DNA of 64,000 bases from the NCBI RefSeq assembly GCF_001877785.1, contig NZ_MINN01000096.1:62001-126000 (forward strand), in the 5' to 3' direction. Shown one piece after another: positions 37,412 to 46,704 of this stretch; position 1 is the stretch's first letter, and the number at the start of each line of letters is the position of its first letter. A program made the position numbers and the translations under genes. The notes beneath the pieces are model-generated. The model saw only the letters and a list, made by a program, of their open reading frames with translations. It ran no database searches and was not told the DNA's origin. The DNA comes from Rossellomorea aquimaris. GTDB lineage: Bacteria > Bacillota > Bacilli > Bacillales > Bacillaceae_B.

Positions 37412-37777
37412 TTACTTCCTTGATTTTATATCCAGGGATAATCGGACTTTAGGTTTCTTAGTTAACTCTTCCGGGGTAAGGTTGAACCATTCTGCCAGTT
37501 CCTCATTGGCAGGGTACGTTCCTATATTGACAACTTCACCGTCTTTCAACACTAAAGGCAATGAGTCCGGTCCCTTTTCTTGTAGGATTTTGCTCACGAC
37601 CGGATTCCCTGCGAATTTTTCAGGTTCATTTGTCAGCTGATAACGTAAGATGTCCAATCCTTTTTGCTCAAGCGAATAAACGGCTGATGCAATCCGGGTA
37701 AGCTCGGGGTCGACACTTGGTCCGCATACACCCGTCGAACAACACATGGCCGGATCAAAGATTTCAACTTTTTTCAT
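37412..37777 (-). CDS. arsD: Arsenite metallochaperone ArsD
   Basis: Delivers As(III) to ArsA. It is a 121-aa thioredoxin-fold protein with the essential triad in DPAMCCSTGVCGPSVDPEL (Cys12, Cys13, Cys18). The extra C-terminal vicinal Cys pairs found in E. coli R773 ArsD are absent, as in many Gram-positive homologues. It is the first gene after the arsC-arsD gap, which has its own operator-like sequence, and precedes arsA. Confidence 0.96.
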   Translation of the reverse strand: MKKVEIFDPAMCCSTGVCGPSVDPELTRIASAVYSLEQKGLDILRYQLTNEPEKFAGNPVVSKILQEKGPDSLPLVLKDGEVVNIGTYPANEELAEWFNLTPEELTKKPKVRLSLDIKSRK

Positions 37778-37797
37778 CGTATCACTCCTCTATTATT

Positions 37798-37825
37798 TAT
37801 AAGCAATTACTTATATTTAAGTAAT
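37798..37825. promoter_or_regulatory. Operator-like inverted repeats upstream of arsD
   Basis: TATAAG-N6-CTTATA (37798-37815) overlaps a perfect ATTACTTA-TATT-TAAGTAAT dyad (37806-37825). The same TATAAG half-site occurs twice in the promoter of the second arsR, so ArsR-2 probably controls arsD separately. Confidence 0.6.
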
Positions 37826-37830
37826 AAAGA

Positions 37831-37854
37831 AACCAAGAGAAAAATCTCTTGGTT
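37831..37854. terminator. Hairpin between arsC and arsD
   Basis: AACCAAGAGA, five-base loop, CTCTTGGTT. On the minus strand the following T-run is broken (TCTTTATT), so it may attenuate rather than stop read-through from arsRBC into arsDA. Confidence 0.6.
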
Positions 37855-37862
37855 ATGTTTTT

Positions 37863-38282
37863 TTATTCGCCCGTTTCAGCAAAACGGCTGATTCTTTCAC
37901 CGATTTCGTCGCGTACTCGCTGGAAGAATGCCCATTTCTCTTCTTCGGTTCCTTCTGCTTTTGCAGGGTCATCAAATCCCCAGTGTTCCCTTTTAACATG
38001 CGGCGGCGTCATAGGGCATTTGTCAGCTGCATCTCCGCAAAGTGTAACAACTAAGTCTGCATTATTCAAAATTTCAGGGTCGATGATATCGGATGTTTGA
38101 TCCGTGATATCGATATCCGCCTCTTTCATTGCCTTCACGGCGTTCGGATTCAAGCCGTGCGCCTCGATGCCGGCACTGTATACGTTCCACTCGTCACCTA
38201 AGTGCTTTTTTGCCCAGCCTTCAGCCATTTGGCTTCTGCATGAATTGCCTGTGCATAGGAAGTAGATGGTTTTCTTTGACAT
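37863..38282 (-). CDS. arsC: Arsenate reductase, thioredoxin-coupled type
   Basis: Reduces As(V) to As(III) with a low-molecular-weight phosphatase fold. The 139-aa product has [17 protein letters not shown] with nucleophile Cys10 and Arg16, and the redox pair [16 protein letters not shown] (Cys82, Cys89), as in S. aureus pI258 and B. subtilis ArsC. It follows arsB by 32 bases and is transcribed with it. Confidence 0.97.
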   Translation of the reverse strand: MSKKTIYFLCTGNSCRSQMAEGWAKKHLGDEWNVYSAGIEAHGLNPNAVKAMKEADIDITDQTSDIIDPEILNNADLVVTLCGDAADKCPMTPPHVKREHWGFDDPAKAEGTEEEKWAFFQRVRDEIGERISRFAETGE

Positions 38283-38314
38283 GTTGAATCTCTCCTTCGA
38301 TATTTATTAGTTTA

Positions 38315-39604
38315 TTAGATAATTAATAACCATATATAAAGCCCGACCAATGTAATGAACAGAGTTGGGATGGTCAGGATGATACCTGTCTTGAAATATG
38401 TCCCCCAGGAGATCTTCACTCCTTTTAACGATAGGACATGGAGCCACAATAGTGTCGCAAGTGACCCGATTGGTGTAATCTTCGGTCCGAGATCAGATCC
38501 GATGACATTCGCATAGATGAGAGCTTCGCGGACCACCCCGGTAGTATCAGTATCCGCAATCGCAAGGGCATCAATCATAACGGTCGGCATATTGTTCATA
38601 ATGGACGAAAGAATCGCCGCGATGAATCCCATTCCGATGGTAGCTGCAAATAAACCTTGGTCAGCAGTCATCTGGATGACATCTGCCAGCACATTGGTAA
38701 GCCCTACATTACGAAGACCATACACAACGACGTACATTCCAATCGAGAAAAAAACGATTGCCCACGGAGCGCCTTTGATTACGGTCTTCGTATTGACAGC
38801 TGCACTCCTTCTCGCCATAGATAAAAAGAAGATAGCGACAATCCCTGCAATGATGGAAACAGGAAGACCGATGAATTCACTTGCAAAGTAGCCGATCAAC
38901 AAGATGGAAAGTACCAGCCATGAAAGGCGAAACATTTTCTGGTCTCGGATCGCTTCAACCGGTTTTTTCAGTTGAGAAACATCGTAATTCTTCGGAATGC
39001 TTTTACGGAAGAAAAGATACAGAACCAAAATGCTTGCCCCTAATGAGAAGAAATTCGGAACAATCATCCGGGAAGCAAACTCTACAAACCCGATGCCGAA
39101 AAAGTCAGCAGACACGATGTTCACGAGGTTACTGACGACTAGCGGAAGGGATGTAGTGTCAGCGATGAAGCCGCTGGCAATGATAAACGGAAATACAAGT
39201 TTCTCACTGAAGTTCAAGTTACGTACCATCGCTAACACGATGGGTGTTAAAATCAGCGCTGCTCCATCGTTTGCAAAAAGAGCTGCCACAACCGCTCCCA
39301 ACAATGAAACGTAGACGAACATCCGCACGCCGTTCCCTTTTGCTGCCTTTGCCATATGTAAGGCAGCCCATTCAAAAAATCCAATTTCATCGAGTATGAG
39401 TGAAATGATAATGATGGCAATGAATGCCAGCGTTGCATTCCATACGATGGATGTGACATCCACCACATCATTGAAATCGACGACCCCTGCAATCAGCGCC
39501 AATACGGCTCCGCCGCAAGCGGACCAGCCGATGGAAAGCCCTTTTGGCTGCCAGATGACGAGGACGAGGGTGATGACAAAAATCACTGATGCTAAAATGA
39601 TCAT
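38315..39604 (-). CDS. arsB: Arsenite efflux permease ArsB
   Basis: A 429-aa integral membrane antiporter of the ArsB/NhaD superfamily with about twelve hydrophobic segments and the repeated motifs [19 protein letters not shown] near 110 and [18 protein letters not shown] near 335. It exports As(III)/Sb(III) with protons and can pair with the ArsA encoded downstream. It lies 19 bases after arsR. Confidence 0.96.
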   Translation of the reverse strand: MIILASVIFVITLVLVIWQPKGLSIGWSACGGAVLALIAGVVDFNDVVDVTSIVWNATLAFIAIIIISLILDEIGFFEWAALHMAKAAKGNGVRMFVYVSLLGAVVAALFANDGAALILTPIVLAMVRNLNFSEKLVFPFIIASGFIADTTSLPLVVSNLVNIVSADFFGIGFVEFASRMIVPNFFSLGASILVLYLFFRKSIPKNYDVSQLKKPVEAIRDQKMFRLSWLVLSILLIGYFASEFIGLPVSIIAGIVAIFFLSMARRSAAVNTKTVIKGAPWAIVFFSIGMYVVVYGLRNVGLTNVLADVIQMTADQGLFAATIGMGFIAAILSSIMNNMPTVMIDALAIADTDTTGVVREALIYANVIGSDLGPKITPIGSLATLLWLHVLSLKGVKISWGTYFKTGIILTIPTLFITLVGLYIWLLII

Positions 39605-39623
39605 AAATGCTCCTTACCTCCTA

Positions 39624-39968
39624 TTATTCACAAGAAATGCGCAAGCCCTGCTCTTCCAATTCCTTCAATTTGAAGTCCTGATTTGGAAGGTGATCGAGAA
39701 GGCTTTGGATCATAGGGGAAAATTCGCTGTCCCGGTTCAGGGAATAGATAATCCACTGACCCCTGCGTTTTTCTTTTACAATCCCCACGTCCTTTAGTTT
39801 CCGTACGTGCTGACTGATGGCAGGTTGACTGGCCTTAAATATCTCCACGAATTCACATACGCAGCAGTCATTGGTATCGAGTATCTTCACCATCGTCAAA
39901 CGGGTTTTATCTCCTAATAATTTTAGTACTCCTGCGGTTTTATCGATTTCAACAGAGGATTCTTTCAT
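39624..39968 (-). CDS. arsR: ArsR repressor of the arsB operon
   Basis: A 114-aa winged-helix repressor. KLLGDKTRLTMVKIL leads the domain, NDCCVCEFVEIF supplies three cysteines for As(III) sensing near 32-36, and FKASQPAISQHVRKL is the recognition helix. It differs clearly from the first ArsR (33572-33895), and its promoter has another operator type. It is the first gene of arsR-arsB-arsC. Confidence 0.96.
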   Translation of the reverse strand: MKESSVEIDKTAGVLKLLGDKTRLTMVKILDTNDCCVCEFVEIFKASQPAISQHVRKLKDVGIVKEKRRGQWIIYSLNRDSEFSPMIQSLLDHLPNQDFKLKELEEQGLRISCE

Positions 39969-40013
39969 CAGCTCACCTCCAGACTTCCTTAAGTATCAGT
40001 ATATTATTCTATG

Positions 40014-40047
40014 CTTATATAATATTTCACTTATATATGGATAACAA
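40014..40047 (-). promoter_or_regulatory. Promoter and TATAAG half-sites of arsRBC
   Basis: On the minus strand TTGTTA (40047-40042), 17 bases, TATTAT (40024-40019). Two TATAAG half-sites (40014-40019, 40030-40035) lie 16 bases apart over the -10 and spacer. The same half-site flanks the arsD dyad. Confidence 0.65.
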
Positions 40048-40058
40048 GTATTTTTTAG

Positions 40059-40088
40059 TTGAATTTTTATTCTAAATATTAGTAAAAT
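40059..40088 (+). promoter_or_regulatory. SigA promoter of the acetyltransferase gene
   Basis: TTGAAT, 18 bases, TAAAAT. Transcription would begin near 40095, which excludes the ATG at 40091 and supports the start at 40124. Confidence 0.65.
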
Positions 40089-40123
40089 TTATGAATAATT
40101 CTAATAGAGAGTGTGGATATCTT

Positions 40124-40624
40124 ATGAAAAGATTATTCATTGAGGAAATGAAAGCTGAAGACTGGGAAGCGGTAAAGGAGATATATTTAGAAGGGATAGC
40201 TACCGGGAATGCAACATTTCAAAAAGAAGCCCCCTCCTGGGAACAATGGGACAAGGGGCATGCTAAGGAGGGCAGGATTGTAGCACGTACAGCCGATTGT
40301 TTACAGGGATGGGCTGCATTGAGCCCGGTTTCCGGCAGATGTGTTTATGCCGGGGTAGCTGAGGTAAGTGTCTATGTTTCGACTCAATATCAGGGTAAGG
40401 GAACGGGCAGCCTCCTACTTGATGCTCTGATAGAAGTCAGTGAATCTCATGGGTATTGGACCCTGCAAGCGGGAATATTCCCTGAAAATGTTTCAAGTAT
40501 CAGATTGCATGAAAAGCATGGATTCCGCGTTGTGGGACGTCGTGAAAAAATTGGTAAGATGGACGGTATTTGGCGGGATACTCTTTTGTTAGAAAGGAGA
40601 AGCAAAGCGGTAGGTGTCAGTTAG
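40124..40624 (+). CDS. GNAT N-acetyltransferase, phosphinothricin/ArsN1-type
   Basis: A 166-aa acetyltransferase with IYLEGIATGNATFQKEAPSW near the N-terminus, the hallmark of phosphinothricin acetyltransferase relatives, the acetyl-CoA motif VSTQYQGKGTGSLLLDALI near 95 and NVSSIRLHEKHGF near 130. Members encoded in ars clusters (ArsN1) acetylate the arsenical antibiotic arsinothricin. Position next to arsRBC, divergent, favours that reading over a housekeeping methionine-sulfoximine acetyltransferase such as YwnH. The Shine-Dalgarno is weak; the start is inferred from the promoter position. Confidence 0.8.
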   Translation: MKRLFIEEMKAEDWEAVKEIYLEGIATGNATFQKEAPSWEQWDKGHAKEGRIVARTADCLQGWAALSPVSGRCVYAGVAEVSVYVSTQYQGKGTGSLLLDALIEVSESHGYWTLQAGIFPENVSSIRLHEKHGFRVVGRREKIGKMDGIWRDTLLLERRSKAVGVS

Positions 40625-40629
40625 CTATG

Positions 40630-40669
40630 AGTTAAAAAAGCGATCCGTGTAAGGATCGCTTTTTTAACT
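40630..40669. terminator. Bidirectional terminator after the acetyltransferase
   Basis: Perfect 17-bp arms AGTTAAAAAAGCGATCC and complement, six-base loop. Confidence 0.9.
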
Positions 40670-40688
40670 ATCTATTCAATGCTGTCAC

Positions 40689-40766
40689 CTAATCCACGCT
40701 TACCTCAGCAGCAATGATCATCCCGATCACAGACGTCAAGACAAGACCCATTATCATGGAAAACAT
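40689..40766 (-). CDS. Possible 25-aa hydrophobic peptide
   Basis: It reads MFSMIMGLVLTSVIGMIIAA then EVSVD, a single membrane-spanning helix with an acidic tail, preceded by AAGGAGTG at good spacing. No family is recognised. It resembles the many tiny membrane peptides of Bacillus, but expression is unproven. Confidence 0.45.
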   Translation of the reverse strand: MFSMIMGLVLTSVIGMIIAAEVSVD

Positions 40767-40927
40767 CACAATCACTCCTTTTTTGAGTCAGGAATCAACG
40801 TTCCTTCTTACTATTAATGTATCACTTTTAACAGCCGATTCCCCGGTCAAACGTGAACAACTTTTAACTAATGCATGACAGAATTGTGTCCGGCCACAGC
40901 CGCTGTGAACGATCGGCGCTGCCATGC

Positions 40928-40960
40928 AAAAAGGGATGCCCGCTGGCAAGCGGCACCCCT
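40928..40960 (-). terminator. Terminator after the first YrzI-like peptide
   Basis: On the minus strand AGGGGTGCCGCT pairs with AGCGGGCATCCCT around TGCC, followed by TTTTT. Confidence 0.75.
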
Positions 40961-40965
40961 TATGA

Positions 40966-41031
40966 TCATCTGTCGTTTCTTTTCTTTTTCTTATGAAAGA
41001 CAGCTGTCCAGACTAAAATATTCAGAAACAA
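40966..41031 (-). CDS. Possible short YrzI-like peptide (21 aa)
   Basis: From a TTG eight bases after GAGGG it reads MFLNILVWTAVFHKKKKRND plus R. The head aligns with that of the neighbouring YrzI protein (MTLNLLFMTVTFKKKQ): a hydrophobic run followed by lysines. It lacks the acidic C-terminal half and may be a remnant or a shorter paralogue. Confidence 0.45.
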   Translation of the reverse strand: MFLNILVWTAVFHKKKKRNDR

Positions 41032-41054
41032 TTCTTCCACCCTCTTTCGTATAT

Positions 41055-41114
41055 CTAGGCAGAATCCTTCTCTACCCATAACGCATTTCTTTTCTTCTCC
41101 TGTATGTTCATCAT
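41055..41114 (-). CDS. Doubtful 19-aa ORF in the YrzI cluster
   Basis: It reads MMNIQEKKRNALWVEKDSA after AAGGAGAGGAG. The ribosome-binding site is strong, but the peptide matches nothing I recognise, and the same site could serve a three-codon ORF (ATG AAA CAA TGA) that may act in translational control. Confidence 0.25.
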   Translation of the reverse strand: MMNIQEKKRNALWVEKDSA

Positions 41115-41155
41115 TGTTTCATTCTCCTCTCCTTATTTGCATTTAATCCCAGACA

Positions 41156-41296
41156 TTAATAGATGTGTGTTGTGAACTGCTGCTTAGTTTTCGTTTGTTC
41201 ATAATGCTTCATCACATTGCAGTTATGTTCTGCTTCCTCGAACGATTCTTGTTTCTTTTTAAACGTAACCGTCATGAATAAAAGATTCAGTGTCAT
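41156..41296 (-). CDS. yrzI: YrzI family small protein
   Basis: A 46-aa protein with AAAGGGGTG upstream. It reads MTLNLLFMTVTFKKKQESFE, then EAEHNCNVMKHYEQTK and ends FTTHIY: a short hydrophobic N-terminal helix, a basic turn and a polar Glu/His-rich tail, matching the YrzI family of Bacillus small proteins. Such proteins occur in tandem in some Bacillus; the function is unknown. Confidence 0.85.
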   Translation of the reverse strand: MTLNLLFMTVTFKKKQESFEEAEHNCNVMKHYEQTKTKQQFTTHIY

Positions 41297-41367
41297 ACTT
41301 ATCACCCCTTTCAAAGCCTTTTACAGGCAGTAAAAAACCGCACAGAGTTCCCTTCCCCGCACGGCAC

Positions 41368-41404
41368 AAAAAAGCCGCAGGAAAGTACATTCTCCCCGCG
41401 GCTT
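41368..41404 (-). terminator. Terminator after the 26-aa ORF
   Basis: On the minus strand AAGCCGC...GCGGCTT followed by TTTTT. A second, weaker hairpin with G-T pairs and TTTTTT follows at about 41329-41366. Confidence 0.75.
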
Positions 41405-41424
41405 CATTTAAATTATAATCGGAA

Positions 41425-41505
41425 TCAAATGAAATTCATCCCACAAGCGGTCGAATGGTTAAAACGATATTCTGTTGTGTTAGATTTCTTTGCAGCAATG
41501 ATCAT
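41425..41505 (-). CDS. Possible 26-aa peptide
   Basis: It reads MIIAAKKSNTTEYRFNHSTA then CGMNFI, with AAAGGAGG nine bases before the ATG, and a terminator 20 bases after the stop. No family was recognised. The strong ribosome-binding site and terminator argue for a real small gene. Confidence 0.5.
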   Translation of the reverse strand: MIIAAKKSNTTEYRFNHSTACGMNFI

Positions 41506-42235
41506 TTTCTTCGACCTCCTTTAGTGTGATTTTTTTCTTACATTGGTTAGTATATCCAATTATCCATGAATTGTAAACATTTTCTTTTCAACAAATTTCG
41601 ATTTATGCAGCATGCTCTATCATAGTATTCCCTCTCTATGTATGCGAGGCGGCTAATGTTCTGTTTTTGTGAAGAATGGGTTCGTGGGACATGATCACCG
41701 CTATTGATTTCCGTGCAAGACTTCGCTTTCCGCGGGCAGCCCGTGAGCCTCAAAAAACAAAACCACCAGTGTGAACCGGGGGTTTGCTCTGCGGCAGGAA
41801 GCCTCTCTTGGCGGGCTCAGCCTAAAAGGCCCACTGAATGATTTACTCTAGCAATTTATTCCCTTTGAAAATTTGGAGAGATAAGGGGAGAAATTCCCCT
41901 CATTTAAGAAAAAGCACGAAAAACTGCTAAAATAAGCGGAGAAATTTCCCTTATTCTCTTAAAAAAATACGGAAAAGGGTCATTTGCTGTGCTTAAGCAG
42001 AAAAATTCCGCTTATTTATCCTAAATCGAATTCTATTCCACAGCTTAACAGGAAAAATTCCGCTTATTTTAGATAGGATTATTCATGTCCTTCACAGGGC
42101 ATTCCTCATACTGTAATAAAATGAATTGTAAGGGAAACCTGCTTATCCTATCATGAAGGGAGAATTTTTTATACCACGCAAAAGCCCGCTGGTACCCCTG
42201 GAAGAGCCGGGGATTATCAAGATCATTAAATAAAA
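41506..42235. other. Gene-poor gap with repeat fragments
   Basis: No gene is supported here. 41698-41750 repeats the left end of the MITE-like elements (CCGCTATTGATTTCCGTG, then AAGACTTCGC). 41880-42070 holds the palindromic repeats listed separately. 41560-41690 and 42075-42230 show nothing I recognise; the open frames there lack ribosome-binding sites. Confidence 0.6.
41880..42070. repeat. Four spaced palindromic repeats of about 26 bp
   Basis: Copies at about 41880-41906, 41930-41956, 41991-42017 and 42043-42070 approximate AATAAGCGGA-AAAA-TTCCGCTTATT. Each is a self-complementary dyad, spaced 50-61 bases apart. They are AT-rich between copies, with no ORF. Confidence 0.75.
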
Positions 42236-42281
42236 AAACCCGAACTAATTTGCTTCCTTGCATGCAAATTAATTCGGGTTT
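42236..42281. terminator. Bidirectional terminator after yrhC
   Basis: AAACCCGAACTAATTTGC and its near-complement (one mismatch) around a 10-base loop; similar in sequence to 31823-31870. Confidence 0.9.
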
Positions 42282-42284
42282 ATA

Positions 42285-42527
42285 TCATTCATCCACAGAC
42301 TGCAGATCTTTTTTATATTTTATCGCTTTGGCAAAGAAGATGAGTGACAGTCCAAGTAATACGATGGTGCCTGACATCAGGGTCATCGTTTTGATTTCCG
42401 TCACGGTTTCTGAGGGAATCACCACACCGAGATACATGAATACACTCAGTGCAAGCAGTGTGAATCCATACCGTTTGAAGTCATTCATTTTATCTTGCAG
42501 CTTCTTTTTATTTAGTGTGTGCTTCAT
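42285..42527 (-). CDS. yrhC: YrhC family membrane protein
   Basis: An 80-aa protein with two predicted membrane helices (about 22-38 and 48-67) and a charged C-terminus, MKHTLNKKKLQDKMNDFKRY at the start. Its position after mccB and the overall pattern match B. subtilis YrhC, the last gene of the yrrT-mtnN-mccA-mccB-yrhC operon. The function is unknown. Confidence 0.85.
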   Translation of the reverse strand: MKHTLNKKKLQDKMNDFKRYGFTLLALSVFMYLGVVIPSETVTEIKTMTLMSGTIVLLGLSLIFFAKAIKYKKDLQSVDE

Positions 42528-42630
42528 TACGCAATCACCTACTTTTGAACTAGTAACCTCTCATTCTATGGTAACATAGGCAGGCAGGCTGACTGCCATG
42601 TAATTGATACCAGTTCTTCCAGCAGGGGAT

Positions 42631-44693
<2,063 letters not shown>

Positions 44694-44719
44694 TTCCTAA
44701 CCCCCCTTTATTCGAAATG

Positions 44720-44830
44720 AAAAAAGCCGACCTGTGCAGCCGCTGCTTCCAATTCTTCCATAAACCACAGCAGAATTTCCACTGCTGTCTGAAGAAGAAA
44801 GAGAAAGTGGGTGCCCGGGTCAGCTTTTTT
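44720..44830 (-). terminator. Structured mtnN-mccA intergenic segment
   Basis: On the minus strand GCTGACC (44824-44818) near the start can pair with GGTCGGC (44732-44726) at the end, followed by TTTTTT, with CAGCAG/CTGCTG nested between. The 85-base loop is long for a terminator. It may attenuate mccA-mccB relative to yrrT-mtnN. Confidence 0.45.
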
Positions 44831-44838
44831 CTCTATGT

Positions 44839-45531
44839 TTATAAGGATTCCACTATGTTCATTACCATCTTGGCAGAGTGCAGGGCTGCTTTCTCCAGGT
44901 ATTGCTCGAAGGAGACGTCCGATTCCTTCCCTGCGATGTCGGATAAAGACCTGATGATCACGAACGGGACCTCGAATTGATGGGCTACCTGCGCGATTGC
45001 GGCAGCTTCCATTTCAACGGCCTGAAGGCCTGTGAATTTATCACGGATCGCTTCAACGCGTGCAGGATCATTCATGAAGGAGTCACCTGTTGCGATCAAG
45101 CCCGATACGACCTGGGCATCACCCAGTTCACGTACACTTTCCACTGCGGCTTTCTTCAGCTTTTCATCAGCAGTGAATGCAGCCGGCAGCTGTGGAACCT
45201 GCCCGTATTCGTATCCGAACGCAGTCACATCTACATCGTGATGGCGAACTTCTGTGGAAATGACGACATCACCTACATTCAGTGAAGGATCGAATCCTCC
45301 AGCTGACCCGGTATTGATGATGGCGTCCGGTTTAAAGTGCTGCAGCAATACAGCCGTGGACATTGCGGCGTTGACCTTTCCGATTCCGGAACGGAGAAGG
45401 ATCACTTCTTTCCCTTTCATCGTCCCGCTTGTATATTCACACCCGGCAATCGTATCGGTTTGCGGATTTGTAATGTTTTCTCTAAGTAAAGCTACTTCTT
45501 CTTCCATTGCTCCAATGATGGCGATTCTCAC
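44839..45531 (-). CDS. mtnN: 5'-methylthioadenosine/S-adenosylhomocysteine nucleosidase
   Basis: Cleaves adenine from MTA and SAH to feed methionine and cysteine salvage. The 230-aa product begins [20 protein letters not shown] with the catalytic Glu12 of the family. It contains [36 protein letters not shown] and [14 protein letters not shown] with the catalytic Asp. It lies 14 bases after yrrT. Confidence 0.97.
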   Translation of the reverse strand: MRIAIIGAMEEEVALLRENITNPQTDTIAGCEYTSGTMKGKEVILLRSGIGKVNAAMSTAVLLQHFKPDAIINTGSAGGFDPSLNVGDVVISTEVRHHDVDVTAFGYEYGQVPQLPAAFTADEKLKKAAVESVRELGDAQVVSGLIATGDSFMNDPARVEAIRDKFTGLQAVEMEAAAIAQVAHQFEVPFVIIRSLSDIAGKESDVSFEQYLEKAALHSAKMVMNIVESL

Positions 45532-45545
45532 ATTAAAACCTCTTT

Positions 45546-46184
45546 CTATTGTTTAGTCGCCTCCATGATCCAGACAAAGTTGTTGATCTGCCGGAAATGA
45601 ACGGAAAACCCCTCTGAAGTCAATAAACTTTCCAGGACATCGAGTGTTGTATAGTATTCCCGTTGCAAATCTTCTGCAAGATTCAGAAAGCCTTTATCCA
45701 AAGCTTGATCTATGGCGGCGTGATAGTGCTGCTTTGTTTCAAACATCGTATCAGCAAATACTATTTTACCACCTTGTGCAAGCAAGTTTCCATAAATGCT
45801 AAAGGCTTTTCCTTTTTCTTCGTCGGTCAAATGATGAAAAGCATATGTGCTGACAATCGTGTCAACCTCTTCATCCAGTTTGAATTCCAGGAAATCCCCG
45901 TCTAAAAATGTGACTCTCTCCCCGAGCTTCTGCTGCCCGATCAGTCTCATCTCCTGGGAAGGTTCAAACGGAATCACGTTCAAGTCCGCTTCAGCCAGTT
46001 TTTCTGTCAAATTTCCTGTACCCGGCCCGAATTCAACTACAGTCCCTTGTGATAGAGATACGACTTCCACGAGGATTTCCTCATATCTTTCAAAGACTGC
46101 CTTGTACTCGGCATCTTTCCCTGCGACCGCATCATCGTATGAATCCGCCCAGTCTCCAAACAGATCCAAGAACTCTCTTCCCAT
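45546..46184 (-). CDS. yrrT: Class I SAM-dependent methyltransferase YrrT
   Basis: A 212-aa methyltransferase of unknown substrate, first gene of the methionine-to-cysteine operon. It has [17 protein letters not shown] near 50 (SAM motif) and [19 protein letters not shown] near 105. The start at ATG 46184 gives [18 protein letters not shown], as in B. subtilis; GGGGTG lies upstream. It produces SAH, which the next gene mtnN recycles. Confidence 0.93.
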   Translation of the reverse strand: MGREFLDLFGDWADSYDDAVAGKDAEYKAVFERYEEILVEVVSLSQGTVVEFGPGTGNLTEKLAEADLNVIPFEPSQEMRLIGQQKLGERVTFLDGDFLEFKLDEEVDTIVSTYAFHHLTDEEKGKAFSIYGNLLAQGGKIVFADTMFETKQHYHAAIDQALDKGFLNLAEDLQREYYTTLDVLESLLTSEGFSVHFRQINNFVWIMEATKQ

Positions 46185-46214
46185 CCTAAGCACCCCAGTT
46201 TTAAATAAAGTTTA

Positions 46215-46241
46215 TAATTCCTATCAATATACTATGAATTA
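46215..46241 (-). promoter_or_regulatory. Candidate CymR box upstream of yrrT
   Basis: On the minus strand the segment runs from TAATTC through an AT-rich spacer to ATAGGAATTA, resembling the CymR consensus that ends in GGAATT. It is 31 bases upstream of the yrrT ATG. CymR control of this operon is established in B. subtilis; the site here is by resemblance only. Confidence 0.55.
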
Positions 46242-46372
46242 TTTCTAAAACTGTTATTAAATTATCATATACCTATGACAAATTCAACAATTATAAATTG
46301 TAAAAATAGCGATTGCACTCTAAAATGGGAGTGGAACAGTTTGAAAATGAGGAATACAGGAGGAATCCCCCC

Positions 46373-46579
46373 ATGAATATTTCATTCGATTTAATTCAAG
46401 ATAAAGTGGAGTTTTTCGAAGCCGATCGATTACAGATCCTTGAGAAAAAAATAGAGGAACAAATCGAACACAACAAAGCAATCATGCTCGGCGTACATTC
46501 CGTGCAGCATCAAGTCGCCATTGATGAAAATGGAAGAAGGTACTACACAGCCGCCGTCCATTTCAAGGTGAATAAATAA
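46373..46579 (+). CDS. yrzA: YrzA family protein (DUF2536)
   Basis: A 68-aa protein starting MNISFDLIQDKVEFFEADRL with AGGAGG upstream, then KKIEEQIEHNKAIMLGVHSV and ending AAVHFKVNK, matching the Bacillus YrzA pattern in length and position next to yrrS and yrrT. An in-frame ATG 20 codons earlier lacks support. The function is unknown. Two tandem covarying stem elements begin directly after its stop codon. Confidence 0.88.
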   Translation: MNISFDLIQDKVEFFEADRLQILEKKIEEQIEHNKAIMLGVHSVQHQVAIDENGRRYYTAAVHFKVNK

Positions 46580-46702
46580 GAAAAGCAGAGGCGGCTTGAT
46601 TAGGAGCGACAAGCATAATATGAACTTACCGGAAAGGCGCACTTTGCCTTTCTGGTAAGTTCATATTATGACCTCGAGCTCCTAGCCGCCGCAGCTGGAC
46701 AA
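46580..46702 (+). repeat. Covarying stem element, copy 4 (yrzA 3' UTR)
   Basis: It begins GAAAAGCAG at the base after the yrzA stop TAA. Stems: GGCGGC with GCCGCC, bulge TTGAT, TAGGAGC with GCTCCTA, inner arm TATGAACTTACC with GGTAAGTTCATA. The loop is GGAAAGGCGCACTTTGCCTT. It ends GCAGCTGGACAA. Confidence 0.88.
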
Positions 46703-46704
46703 TC

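Noticed and set aside
42069-42263. 64-aa minus-strand frame before the yrhC terminator
   Set aside because: No ribosome-binding site, no recognisable pattern, and it spans the terminator and palindromic repeat.
44720-44780. 17-aa ORF (MEELEAAAAQVGFFHFE) upstream of mccA as a leader peptide
   Set aside because: No Shine-Dalgarno and no run of Cys or Met codons that would make attenuation sensible.
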